A stretch of 44,381 nt of DNA from Clostridium sp. Cult1 (GTDB lineage Bacteria > Bacillota > Clostridia > Tissierellales > Tepidimicrobiaceae). Position 1 is the stretch's first letter, and each line of letters starts with the position of its first letter. The position numbers and the translations under genes are program-made. Under the pieces are notes generated by a model. It made no database searches, had not been told where the DNA came from, and was given only the letters and a program-made list of their open reading frames with translations. This document shows positions 36,247 through 44,270 of the stretch, one piece after another. The DNA lies in NCBI RefSeq assembly GCF_021655095.1, contig NZ_PPXW01000001.1, positions 760,922 through 805,302 of the forward strand. The letters are read 5' to 3'.

Positions 36247-38939
36247 TGGTTTAACAAAAACAATTTCAATATATAGGCTAATTCATCTTCCCCTAAGGAA
36301 ACCTTATATTTTTTCTCCATAAAGGAAATAGATTCTTTAATAATATTCATCTCTTTTTCATATAGATTTCTATAAATCTTCAAATCTTCAAATTTCCTAG
36401 GGATTACACCAGCCAATAGATTATCTATTAAAAAAGATATATGGAGTACGATTCCTATCTTAGCGTCGGATATTATTTCTATTTCCAGCTTGTTTTCAAT
36501 ACTATAGATTAAATATTTAATATCCCTAGTTATTTCTTCCCCATCTAAATTTGTTAAATGTTCTTTTAAGGATTCTGCTACCTTCATATACATATTTTCT
36601 TCATCTATAATTTTCTTTAATTTATTTATGCCATAACCCCTGAACACTTCTATGGCAGGTATGAAAGGTATATATCCTATATCCATATTTACCGTTGCAA
36701 TAATGGCTATGATATTATACTCTTTACTTAATCTACATATTCTATTTTCTAACTTTTCTTCATCTATAATATTTATGGCCATTATTTCTATATTTTCATC
36801 AACTAAAGAGGTTTCTACTACTGATTTTAACTTTTTAGAAGCCCCATCTCCTGTAAAACAAGCGGTAACAATTATGTTTTTCCTTATCTTTTTCTTCGGC
36901 AGCTCATCTTTATAAAGATCCTTTTTGTTTAAAGATTCAATAATTTCATCTAAACCATAGCCCATTACAACCTTTCTCAATACCTCAAGAACCATGGGAG
37001 TGCTAACCTTTTCAAGTGTTCTTACTTCTATTCCAGTTTCTTCCCATATCATGTCCCCAAATGTTGTTAAAGAGCCCATATCCACTAGCATTACTACTCC
37101 CTTTCCCTTGTCTATTTGCTGGACCTTATCCTTTGTTAGCTCATACATAATTTTGGGATTCATGGATAAAGGCATATCTAAGGCAACGGCATGTTCTATG
37201 CCTATTAAACTATTGGCTACTTCTACCATACTGCTTGCAGTAGATCTACCATGCATGACAACTATTACTCCTACCTTTGGCTTTTCTTCTCTAAATTTTT
37301 TATCTGAATCTGTTGTAAAAAACATGGCCAGATACCCTATTTCATCTACAGGAGTTTCAATGTGAAATTTACTGTCCAATATCTTTGCAATTTTCATAGC
37401 AAATAAGAATTCTTCCTCGTAATTAATTCTTATAGAATTTAGCTTAGGATTGTATATTTTTTCCCCTTTTTTTATCCTTTCTATACTCCGCTCTAAATGG
37501 AAGGATAACCCAAAGTATATTTTTTCATCAAACTCTTTTCCCAAATGTTTTTGAGCCAATAATAATATTTCCTCAGCTACTTGAAGTATGTCATCATTTA
37601 CTACATTTGATATCCCGGTTCTATCAAAACGTCTATGTATACTTCCTATATATTTTTCAAAATGGGATTCAATATCAATGTTTATTATCTCATTAATGTC
37701 CTTTTCATCTATACCCGATCCCTTTAAAGATTCTAGTTTTTCTTCAATAGCAGTATAAAAATCCTCGGATCTATTATCATCTATATTCAATAGAAGGGGA
37801 GGTTCTTCATGCTGGTTAAACTTAAAAATATCATAGGTAGTATTTAGTAGTTCATCTACTTCACTCCTATACTCATTGATATTTAAAATTCCTTTTCTTA
37901 CGTGATTAGGTAAATCCCCTTGGTTGATAATCAGGTAATCGCCATTTTCAGATTTATATCTAAGAAAAGCCTTAGCACAAGCCAGTTGTATATCAGATTT
38001 AAGCTGACCTATATTGTTTGGACAATCATACAATAGATAAGAAATAATAGAATTTTTATTTATATATATGCTCTTCCCAAGCCTATGGGATTCTTCCTTG
38101 ATAAAGGTTTCTATTAAAAAATATCTTTCAGGTAGGCTCCTATCCCTTATAGGAGGCAAGGTTATTATCATAGGTATCCTGCGAGTGAAAGTTTTTAATA
38201 AATGGGAATTTGGATTTTCTGTTGTTGCAGCAATTATTCTAACATCTACATGGATTAATTTTTCCGTTTCTCCTAAAGGTCTAAAAAAACCATTATCAAT
38301 GTAGGTGAACAACATCTCTTGACCTTGAGGCGGTAACCTGTGGATTTCATCTAAAAAAATAAATCCCGAATCTGCCTTTGTAAGCAATCCATTCCTATCC
38401 CTATCAGCACCAGTATAGGCTCCCTTCTTAACCCCAAATATTTGAGCCGTCAATAGATTTGGATTATCTACATAGTCTGCACAATTAAATCTAATAAAAG
38501 GAGCGTTTTTTCTCACTATATTAGATTCTATAGCAAATTGATACATAAGTTCAGCAAACATGGATTTTCCTACGCCTGTTTCCCCTAAAAGTAAAGTATG
38601 CAAGCCTTTAGGAGGATACATAATAGCAGCCTTTGCCTTTTGTATAGGCATAGCTAAGCTCTGTGTCGCTCCTACCATTTTGTCTAGGCTGTTGTTAGAA
38701 TCCACTATTGAATTCCCCCCTCGGGAAACCCTATTAGTATCATTATTAATAGATTTATATAAAACCGGTCTTCCATCTATTTTTTCTAACTTTCCCTCTT
38801 TATGAAGGATATTTAAATACCTGCTAATATTAGATCTATCAGTTTCCAGCATAGAAGCTATATCTTTAGCAGAAACACCTTCCCTTTTTTTCTTTTCCAG
38901 ATGGAGCAAAATTTCAAATACCTCATCTACTCTGCCCAA
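36234..38939 (-). CDS. LevR/ManR-type sigma-54-dependent activator with PRDs and PTS EIIA domain
   Basis: The protein of about 901 residues has, in order, an N-terminal winged helix (VSAKDIASMLETDRSNISRY) and a sigma-54-interacting AAA+ domain with GETGVGKSMFAELMY and GAYTGADRDRNG (the GAFTGA loop). It continues with PRD1 (around residues 435-545), an EIIA-Man-like domain with VVMHGRSTASSMVEVANSL, a middle IIB-like region and a C-terminal PRD2. It is the LevR/CelR family, which opens sigma-54 promoters of PTS operons under phosphorylation control. The frame begins at GTG 38948, but AAAGGTGG fits TTG 38939. In both PRDs the second conserved His position appears substituted (EIGYLAMFF, ELAYILKLFL). 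Confidence 0.93.
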   Translation of the reverse strand: MGRVDEVFEILLHLEKKKREGVSAKDIASMLETDRSNISRYLNILHKEGKLEKIDGRPVLYKSINNDTNRVSRGGNSIVDSNNSLDKMVGATQSLAMPIQKAKAAIMYPPKGLHTLLLGETGVGKSMFAELMYQFAIESNIVRKNAPFIRFNCADYVDNPNLLTAQIFGVKKGAYTGADRDRNGLLTKADSGFIFLDEIHRLPPQGQEMLFTYIDNGFFRPLGETEKLIHVDVRIIAATTENPNSHLLKTFTRRIPMIITLPPIRDRSLPERYFLIETFIKEESHRLGKSIYINKNSIISYLLYDCPNNIGQLKSDIQLACAKAFLRYKSENGDYLIINQGDLPNHVRKGILNINEYRSEVDELLNTTYDIFKFNQHEEPPLLLNIDDNRSEDFYTAIEEKLESLKGSGIDEKDINEIINIDIESHFEKYIGSIHRRFDRTGISNVVNDDILQVAEEILLLAQKHLGKEFDEKIYFGLSFHLERSIERIKKGEKIYNPKLNSIRINYEEEFLFAMKIAKILDSKFHIETPVDEIGYLAMFFTTDSDKKFREEKPKVGVIVVMHGRSTASSMVEVANSLIGIEHAVALDMPLSMNPKIMYELTKDKVQQIDKGKGVVMLVDMGSLTTFGDMIWEETGIEVRTLEKVSTPMVLEVLRKVVMGYGLDEIIESLNKKDLYKDELPKKKIRKNIIVTACFTGDGASKKLKSVVETSLVDENIEIMAINIIDEEKLENRICRLSKEYNIIAIIATVNMDIGYIPFIPAIEVFRGYGINKLKKIIDEENMYMKVAESLKEHLTNLDGEEITRDIKYLIYSIENKLEIEIISDAKIGIVLHISFLIDNLLAGVIPRKFEDLKIYRNLYEKEMNIIKESISFMEKKYKVSLGEDELAYILKLFLLNQNTV

Positions 38940-39013
38940 ATTTACCACCTTTTCAACTATAATATTGGTTTATAATAAAGATATTAATAAATAGTTTAGA
39001 TTATCTTGTAATT

Positions 39014-39042
39014 ATTATACCAAATAAAATAAAGCCTGTCCT
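39014..39042 (-). promoter_or_regulatory. Probable sigma-A promoter of the sigma-54 activator gene
   Basis: An extended -10 TGGTATAAT (TATAAT 39014-39019) lies 17 nt from AGGACA (39037-39042; last four bases match the -35 consensus). The -35 overlaps the terminator stem of the uracil permease gene. Moderate support only. Confidence 0.45.
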
Positions 39043-39062
39043 TATGATTCAAGACAGGCTTC
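39024..39062 (-). terminator. Intrinsic terminator after the uracil permease gene
   Basis: AAGCCTGTC (minus-strand 5' arm at 39053-39061) pairs with GACAGGCTT (39032-39040) and is followed by TATTTTATTT on the minus strand. It overlaps the presumed promoter of the regulator gene. Confidence 0.8.
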
Positions 39063-39068
39063 ATTTTA

Positions 39069-40334
39069 TCAATTTAATTTTTCTTTTCTATATAGAACAA
39101 CATTCAATATTATCCCCACTATAGCAGCGAAACTTAGTCCTGATATTTTTACAGTTTCGGTGATAGGAATTCCTATAGTAATACCTAATTTATTTTCTAT
39201 AACACCACTTCCAAGGCCTAGTACTAATATAGTTCCCATGACTATAATGTTTTTCCAGTTAAGTTCTACTTTATTTGTTTTTATGGTTTTAACACCTATA
39301 AGAGATATCATACTAAAAAGCATTAAACTGATTCCACCCATAACTGGGGTAGGTATGGTACTTAAAAATGCACCAATTTTTGACACAAACCCTAATACTA
39401 CTGCGAAAACTGCTGCTAGCCTTAATATAGATGGATCATAATTTTTTGTTATGGCTAAAACTCCAGTATTTTCTCCGTAAGTTGTATTGGCAGGTCCTCC
39501 TATTAGAGCTGCCATGGTTGTAGCTAATCCATCCCCCAATAACGTTCTATTTAGACCTGGATCTTCTATAAAGTTTTTACCTACAACCTGTCCATTGGTA
39601 GTTATATCTCCTAAATGTTCCATAAATACTGCTAATACTACTGGAGCGATTATAGTTATAGCGCCTATATCAAATTTGGGTAATCTAAAAGCAGGCACTG
39701 CAAATATAGCCGCTTCTTTTACCACACTAGTGTCTGTAATTCCCATTTTATAAGAGGCTATATAGCCAGCAGTTACAGCTATCAATATTGACAATTGTTT
39801 AAATATGCCCTTTCCTTTAAAATTAACTAATAATGCTATTCCTAAGGTTATACCAGCTATTAAAAAGTTTTCACTGGCATTTCCAAAGGCCACTGGAATT
39901 AAATTCATACCTATTACTATTATCATAGGCCCTACTACTTGAGGAGCAAGATATCTTTGTATTTTTTCTATTCCTATTTTTTTAATTAAGAAGGACAAAA
40001 ATATATATATTAAACCTGCTGCTACCATCCCACCTTGTGCATATGCAAGATCACCATTATATATCTCCTTTACTGTCAATATTACCGGAATAAATGCAAA
40101 TGATGAACCTAAGAAAACTGGAACTTTACCTTTTGTGCAAAGGTGAAATATGATAGTTCCAAGTCCAGCAGAAAATAATGCCACCGATGGATCGAATCCT
40201 GTCAATATAGGTACTAAAACCGTTGCCCCAAACATAGCAATTAAATGTTGAAGAGCTAAAATAACCTTTTTTGAATTTTGCCATAATCTAGCCTCTTCTT
40301 TTTTAGATTTACTTGCAATTACATTTTCAGTCAT
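39069..40334 (-). CDS. uraA: Uracil permease (NCS2/UraA family)
   Basis: The 421-residue inner-membrane protein has about 12-14 membrane segments and imports uracil with protons. The NCS2 signature motif region GGPANTTYGENTGVLAITKN and the preceding GDGLATTMAALIGG are clear. The QHLIAMFGATVLVPILTG start (here LALQHLIAMFGATVLVPI) is the QH motif of the family. The PyrR-type leader upstream agrees with pyrimidine substrate control and favours uracil over xanthine. AAAGGGAGG precedes the ATG. Confidence 0.95.
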   Translation of the reverse strand: MTENVIASKSKKEEARLWQNSKKVILALQHLIAMFGATVLVPILTGFDPSVALFSAGLGTIIFHLCTKGKVPVFLGSSFAFIPVILTVKEIYNGDLAYAQGGMVAAGLIYIFLSFLIKKIGIEKIQRYLAPQVVGPMIIVIGMNLIPVAFGNASENFLIAGITLGIALLVNFKGKGIFKQLSILIAVTAGYIASYKMGITDTSVVKEAAIFAVPAFRLPKFDIGAITIIAPVVLAVFMEHLGDITTNGQVVGKNFIEDPGLNRTLLGDGLATTMAALIGGPANTTYGENTGVLAITKNYDPSILRLAAVFAVVLGFVSKIGAFLSTIPTPVMGGISLMLFSMISLIGVKTIKTNKVELNWKNIIVMGTILVLGLGSGVIENKLGITIGIPITETVKISGLSFAAIVGIILNVVLYRKEKLN

Positions 40335-40341
40335 AAAAAAA

Positions 40342-40405
40342 CCTCCCTTTCTAATTTAAAGGAGAGTTTTCTCTCCTTTTCAGCCTCCCTGGACTGATTT
40401 AAAGG
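40342..40405 (-). promoter_or_regulatory. Second PyrR-binding loop, adjoining hairpin and SD of uraA
   Basis: On the minus strand a loop matching the PyrR consensus, CAGTCCAGGGAGGCTG, is held by CCTTT/AAAGG (40375-40405). The same AAAGG also belongs to a second hairpin AAAGGAGAG/CTCTCCTTT (40358-40379). If the PyrR loop wins, CTCTCCTTT is freed and could pair, imperfectly, with the SD AAAGGGAGG (40342-40350). I read it as a translational switch, but the alternative pairing is my inference. Confidence 0.65.
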
Positions 40406-40432
40406 ACTGTTAGATTGTAATAATTTAGCCAT

Positions 40433-40531
40433 AAAAAAGGTCTCGCTAACAGCAAGACCTTTTATGCAAATAGGCATAATTATCCATACTAATTACAATC
40501 TTGCCAGTCTCTCTGGACTGATTTAAAGATT
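40433..40531 (-). promoter_or_regulatory. First PyrR attenuator of uraA (binding loop and terminator)
   Basis: The binding loop CAGTCCAGAGAGACTG is closed by AATCTT/AAGATT (40497-40531) and matches the PyrR anti-antiterminator consensus. Downstream lies a terminator AAAAGGTCTTGC with GCGAGACCTTTTTT (40433-40463). A mutually exclusive antiterminator is visible: TGGCAAGA of the PyrR stem can pair with TCTTGCTG of the terminator 5' arm. UMP-bound PyrR should thus favour termination, as in B. subtilis pyr genes. Confidence 0.88.
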
Positions 40532-40554
40532 ACTATATGTTTTTATTCCTAAAT

Positions 40555-40583
40555 ATTATATCATTATATTCTCCAATAAGCAA
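40555..40583 (-). promoter_or_regulatory. Sigma-A promoter of uraA
   Basis: TTGCTT (40578-40583) and TATAAT (40555-40560) are 17 nt apart on the minus strand, directly after the radical SAM stop. Transcription would begin just before the first PyrR-binding loop. Confidence 0.7.
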
Positions 40584-40591
40584 TAATTATT

Positions 40592-41461
40592 TTACAATCG
40601 TCTATATATTTCTTTATCATCTAATCCGCCTATATTTAGACCTTCATCAATCTGATCAAGTATAAGCTTCTTATCCTTCATAAGAGTTCCTCTTAATGAA
40701 ACATAATTAGAAGCATGATTACTTCTAAAAATACAATTATTTATTTCAAGCCCCTCTACTAGAATTCTTGTCTCTTTTAATACTTCTCTAGGAGTTAAAA
40801 GCTGAAATCTTCCTTCCAGTACCTCTTTGTAAAGTTGGGTATCTTCTTCTAGTAATAAAGTCAGCAATCCAATATAATGGGGTTTCATTTTATTTAGAAT
40901 TTTAGCTGATTCTACAGCATGAAGTTCTGAATTTACTTTTCCTCCAATCCCAGATATTAAAGTCACTGAAAGTTCTATATTAGCCCCTACAATTTTTCTA
41001 CCTGCCTCTATCATTTGAGCAGAATTTACACCCTTTTTAATATCCTTTAATATCTTGTCACTTCCGGATTCTAAACCTAAATATACAATACCTAACCCTA
41101 AAGCTTTTAACTCCAATAACTCTTCCTGGGACTTGTTTAGAATAGATCTAGGAGAACCGTATATACCTACCCTTTCACATTCTGGAAACAAAACTTCTAT
41201 GCCTTGTAATATTTTGATTAATTCTTCAGTTTTAATTACTAAAGCATCTCCATCAGCTAAAAAAACACGCTTCACATTCCTATAATGTTTTCTACCTATA
41301 ATTAAATCTTCCATTATTTCTTCCGTACTTCTTATTCTAAAATTTTTTCCCTTATACATAGAACAAAAAGTACACTTATTATGAGAGCAACCTATTGTAG
41401 CCTGAACTATAAGACTATAGGCTTCACTAGGTGGCCTATAAAGAGCTCCTTCATATTTCAT
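40592..41461 (-). CDS. Radical SAM protein, substrate unknown
   Basis: The 289-residue protein has an iron-sulfur motif in QATIGCSHNKCTFCSMYKGK, spaced C-x4-C-x2-C rather than the usual C-x3-C-x2-C. The radical SAM TIM-barrel continues with VFLADGDALVIKTEELIKIL, GIYGSPRSIL and LGLGIVYLGLESGSDKILKD (the SAM-binding beta strand). The C-terminus has no recognisable additional domain. Family relatives (COG1032-like) are annotated only as radical SAM proteins. AGAAGGAG precedes the ATG. No partner gene is adjacent. Confidence 0.87.
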   Translation of the reverse strand: MKYEGALYRPPSEAYSLIVQATIGCSHNKCTFCSMYKGKNFRIRSTEEIMEDLIIGRKHYRNVKRVFLADGDALVIKTEELIKILQGIEVLFPECERVGIYGSPRSILNKSQEELLELKALGLGIVYLGLESGSDKILKDIKKGVNSAQMIEAGRKIVGANIELSVTLISGIGGKVNSELHAVESAKILNKMKPHYIGLLTLLLEEDTQLYKEVLEGRFQLLTPREVLKETRILVEGLEINNCIFRSNHASNYVSLRGTLMKDKKLILDQIDEGLNIGGLDDKEIYRRL

Positions 41462-41532
41462 TTGTATCTTCTCCTTCTTTTATCCCCATTTTCCTTTTTA
41501 CCCTAGATTTCTATCATTATTCCTATAATAAG

Positions 41533-41561
41533 ATTATAATATATCTAAAATATTACGACAA
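41533..41561 (-). promoter_or_regulatory. Sigma-A promoter of the radical SAM gene
   Basis: TTGTCG (41556-41561) and TATAAT (41533-41538) are 17 nt apart on the minus strand. The -35 box abuts the left copy of the duplicated rRNA-terminator sequence, so the insertion left this promoter intact. Confidence 0.65.
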
Positions 41562-41589
41562 TAAAAACCCTCTACTTCGACCTACGAAA
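41560..41589 (+). repeat. Left copy of the rRNA-terminator repeat (putative attL)
   Basis: The 30-nt sequence beginning AATAAAAACCCTCTACTTCG and ending ACCTACGAAA is identical to 44268-44296 except for one C/T change and one extra A. Unlike the right copy, its other half arm is missing, so here it cannot form the full terminator hairpin. It lies at the left end of a 2.7-kb segment with a recombinase remnant at the right end. Confidence 0.85.
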
Positions 41590-41679
41590 AGGAGTTATAT
41601 GATTGCAAATAATAATACTATCAACATTTATATTCTATTTTATTCTGCAGAATCTTTATTCCTTTTAGAAATAAAGATA

Positions 41680-41732
41680 GCTCCCCTTTTATAGACAGAT
41701 TTTTTATTTCATTTATCTACTTAAAGGGGAGC
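41680..41732 (-). terminator. Probable terminator, long-loop stem after the two exported-protein genes
   Basis: GCTCCCCTTT and AAAGGGGAGC form a perfect 10-bp stem with a 33-nt loop. It is followed on the minus strand by TATCTTTATTT. It lies 10 nt past the stop of the smaller gene. The loop is long for an intrinsic terminator, so efficiency may be low. Confidence 0.55.
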
Positions 41733-41741
41733 ATATCAAAA

Positions 41742-42251
41742 TTACTGTTGAGTTACAATTTTATTTATATCAGTACTAATGTATATATTAGATATTTTAT
41801 AAGGCTTATTTGAATTACTTAAATCAAAAGTTGCAATGCCTAAAGCAGTAATCTCTATATTCTTCTTATCTGTATATACGAGCAAATCAACAAAAAATGG
41901 TATTTCCCAAGCTATGCTAGATTTATTCCACGACGAACGTCTAAGGTCAATATTTAATATTTTATATCCTAATACATTGTCAGCTAATTTATTGTTAACT
42001 ACTATCTTATAGGTAAGCCTTTTTTCTTCGGTCATTAATACTACTCCGGGATATTTCTCCATTTCTAAATTCAATAAAACTTGCTCATTATAAGATTTAG
42101 TGCCTTTAGGATAAATAAACATTGCTCTCAATACAGTATCTATTCTTCTATTTGCATAAGATGAATTACTATTTTCATATATTTCATAAATAATTGATGC
42201 AGCAAATATTAATAATATTGTTAGCAATGCAAATTTTACAATCTTTTTCAT
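41742..42251 (-). CDS. Membrane-anchored exported protein, unknown family
   Basis: The protein of about 169 residues begins MKKIVKFALLTILLIFAASI, a single membrane anchor or uncleaved signal, followed by an extracytoplasmic domain of about 145 residues. That domain is rich in beta-strand patterns (LTYKIVVNNKLADNVLGYKI, EIPFFVDLLVYTDKK) and lacks cysteine. I recognise no family. The frame opens at 42266 (GTG), but GGAG fits ATG 42251 with 9-nt spacing. It starts 20 nt after the larger exported-protein gene and is probably co-transcribed with it. It lies within the putative integrative element. Confidence 0.65.
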   Translation of the reverse strand: MKKIVKFALLTILLIFAASIIYEIYENSNSSYANRRIDTVLRAMFIYPKGTKSYNEQVLLNLEMEKYPGVVLMTEEKRLTYKIVVNNKLADNVLGYKILNIDLRRSSWNKSSIAWEIPFFVDLLVYTDKKNIEITALGIATFDLSNSNKPYKISNIYISTDINKIVTQQ

Positions 42252-42271
42252 ACTCATTATCTCCACAATAA

Positions 42272-43402
42272 TTAATTTTCAATGATATAATCTTCTAGCT
42301 CTGGATAACTTCCTCCAAGAACTCCTTTATAACCTTCTAGTATATAATCAAGATTTTCAAAAACATAACTATCTTCAGAATATTCTTCAACGACTTCGAA
42401 TTTTAATCTCAAAGAATCATCAACAACATATTTTTCAGTTAAATCTCCGTTAAAAGGCCACATGAGGTCACAACTATCTAAACAGTCAAAATAAATTTTA
42501 GTTGAGTTTGTCTCATGATCATATTTTATATCTTTTATTGTATCTTCAAATATTATAGAATCGCCAACATCAAAATCTTTTAAAGCATTTACTGATATTT
42601 TTAATTCTGAATCATAAAATTGATAATACAAATCCCTAGCATTTAGTGCTATTCCATTATCTAAAACATTTTTTCTAAATGATGTGTTTGCATTAAAGAT
42701 GCCACTAGGTAATACATAATGTTTATTGCTATTTTCATCTAACATATATTCAAATTTAGTTCCATCAGAATTTACTGCATATTTTATTTTATCTGCAGAA
42801 TATCCTTCTGAATCCTCTGTAAAATCCAAAAGCATAACATAATGATCCCATTCACCATCAGAGGAGCTATAATAAAGTTCATAATATTCAGGATCAGCAT
42901 AATGTATAACATGTTGATTATGTGTGGCATTTGCACCTGCTACTTCATAACCGTCTTCATCCTCTATCCATATATTTATCTTTTCTAACCAATTATGCCA
43001 ATCTGTTTGTGCCCAAGCATCAATAGTAAATTTTTGAGGCAAGTCTAGTTCTCTTCTAACTCTTCTGATGTCATCATCATCATTTCCATAAGTAAGACTG
43101 CCAGTAGATACTTGGCACCAATTAGGCCCTTCCACAACATCAGGTTCTCTATAAAAAACTGCACCACTTATTTTACTGATTACCCAGTCAACGCCTGTTA
43201 AAAACAAATCCCAAAAAACATCATTTATTGAATTATCGCTATCACTTGTAACAGTTTTATTATTCGTAATATATTCTATATATTTATCAATTTCTTGTTC
43301 ATTAAAATCAACAAATGTACTAATAGCTATAACACTTGTATTTGTGAACATGACTAAGCATAAACTAATTATTAATATTATCGTGAAATTATTTTTTTTC
43401 AT
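42272..43402 (-). CDS. Large acidic secreted protein, unknown family
   Basis: The 376-residue protein has a signal peptide (MKKNNFTIILIISLCLVMF, then TNTSVIA) with cleavage likely near residue 27. The mature part is strongly acidic and rich in Tyr, Trp and Asp, with WDLFLTGVDWVISKISGAVF, NIWIEDEDGYEVAG and WDHYVMLLDF. A C-terminal beta-rich part has GDSIIFEDTIKDIKYDHETN and YFDCLDSCDLMWPF, with a C-x3-C pair. I do not know the family. AAAGG is a weak ribosome binding site. With the smaller downstream gene it forms a two-gene unit of apparently external function, the only sound genes in the element. Confidence 0.7.
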   Translation of the reverse strand: MKKNNFTIILIISLCLVMFTNTSVIAISTFVDFNEQEIDKYIEYITNNKTVTSDSDNSINDVFWDLFLTGVDWVISKISGAVFYREPDVVEGPNWCQVSTGSLTYGNDDDDIRRVRRELDLPQKFTIDAWAQTDWHNWLEKINIWIEDEDGYEVAGANATHNQHVIHYADPEYYELYYSSSDGEWDHYVMLLDFTEDSEGYSADKIKYAVNSDGTKFEYMLDENSNKHYVLPSGIFNANTSFRKNVLDNGIALNARDLYYQFYDSELKISVNALKDFDVGDSIIFEDTIKDIKYDHETNSTKIYFDCLDSCDLMWPFNGDLTEKYVVDDSLRLKFEVVEEYSEDSYVFENLDYILEGYKGVLGGSYPELEDYIIEN

Positions 43403-43472
43403 AACAATTACCTTTCTTTTTTTACCGTAGTATCAAATACAAAAATATACTTGAACACTCAAACTAATTTTT

Positions 43473-43657
43473 TTAAACATTCACTATAACTATAACCTCT
43501 TCACAGTTGCTACCGTTACTTTGGTTTTGTCCTAATATATAACATAATATCCACCTCCCATTATCTATATTGTCATTTAACTCTTTTTTATAGGTATATT
43601 GATAAAAATATCTGGATTATGAAGTATATTAATAGGCTCAAAGCGATAATATTTATG
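43473..43657 (-). pseudogene. Possible frameshifted ORF remnant
   Basis: Two overlapping minus-strand frames join at a run of six As near 43588. The upstream frame reads HKYYRFEPINILHNPDIFIN then IPIKK; the downstream frame reads ELNDNIDNGRWILCYILGQN and QSNGSNCEEVIVIVNV to a stop at 43473. Neither has a start codon. The sense-like residue mix suggests a broken gene with a homopolymer slip, but AT-rich chance ORFs can look similar, and I recognise no family. Confidence 0.25.
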
Positions 43658-43881
43658 TTATAAAAGATTAGCTATAAATAATTAGTTATAAATGATACCT
43701 TTTAATGCATCTTGGTCTTTTTCTATATTTTAATTAAAGTATATTATATTACACTCGACTAATTTGTCGAAGTTTGTATTAAAGGTAATAAGAAAACTAT
43801 ACTACTATCTTTTTTATCTTCTATCTACTTAACTTTTTAAATCTTTCTATCATATTAAAATCAATGCCTATATATTTCTCA

Positions 43882-44025
43882 TTAATATTTCCAACTCCTT
43901 TTGACCTCTTTTAAATATTCCCTAATTACTTTTTCAGTTTCAAACTTATAACATTCCTCAACTTTGTCTTATAAACAATCTAAAAACTTTTCTAGTTCCT
44001 CAATGTTTACTTTAATTTCTTTCAC
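43882..44025 (-). pseudogene. Small ORF interrupted by a nonsense codon
   Basis: A GTG at 44025, 8 nt after AAAGGGG, opens a 47-codon frame: MKEIKVNIEELEKFLDCL, a TAA stop, then DKVEECYKFETEKVIREYLK and EVKRSWKY. The charged, helical character continues across the stop, and a further frame just below (INEKYIGIDFNMIERFKKL) may be another fragment. It lies immediately downstream of the recombinase remnant, so it was probably an accessory gene of the same element. Confidence 0.45.
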
Positions 44026-44040
44026 TATTTCAACCCCTTT

Positions 44041-44244
44041 CTACAAATAAAAGTCCTCAATAGTCTTATCCATTATGTCTTGATTAATTCCAATATATCT
44101 TAAAGTAACACTTGGAGCTGAATGATTAAACAATTTCTGCAATAGTGCAATATCTTTATAACGTTTATAGTGCCAATATCCAAATGTTTTTCTTAATGTG
44201 TGTGTGCCTATTTTCTCAAATCCTAGATTTATATATGTATATAG
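44041..44244 (-). pseudogene. Tyrosine recombinase (integrase), C-terminal remnant
   Basis: The 67-codon frame has no start codon and is preceded by an in-frame TAG at 44245-44247. It encodes the C-terminal catalytic part of a phage-type integrase: IGTHTLRKTFGYWHYK with the HxxR box, DIALLQKLFNHSAPSVTLRY with the conserved His and the nucleophile Tyr, then IGINQDIMDKTIEDFYL. The first catalytic Arg and the DNA-binding domains are absent, so it cannot be active. It lies 24 nt from the right-hand terminator repeat, the usual place of an integrase next to its attachment site. Confidence 0.85.
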
Positions 44245-44270
44245 CTATTTTAGATTTTATTCAAAAAAAT

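Noticed and set aside
41431-41694. Plus-strand frame of 87 codons across the left repeat
   Set aside because: Part of it is antisense to the radical SAM start and promoter. It has no ribosome binding site, and its product is low-complexity (Ile/Tyr/Asn) sequence.
43764-43771. Exact Spo0A-box-like sequence TTGTCGAA inside a small inverted repeat
   Set aside because: An 8-mer is expected about once by chance in 44 kb on both strands. It is next to no intact gene start and has no second box.
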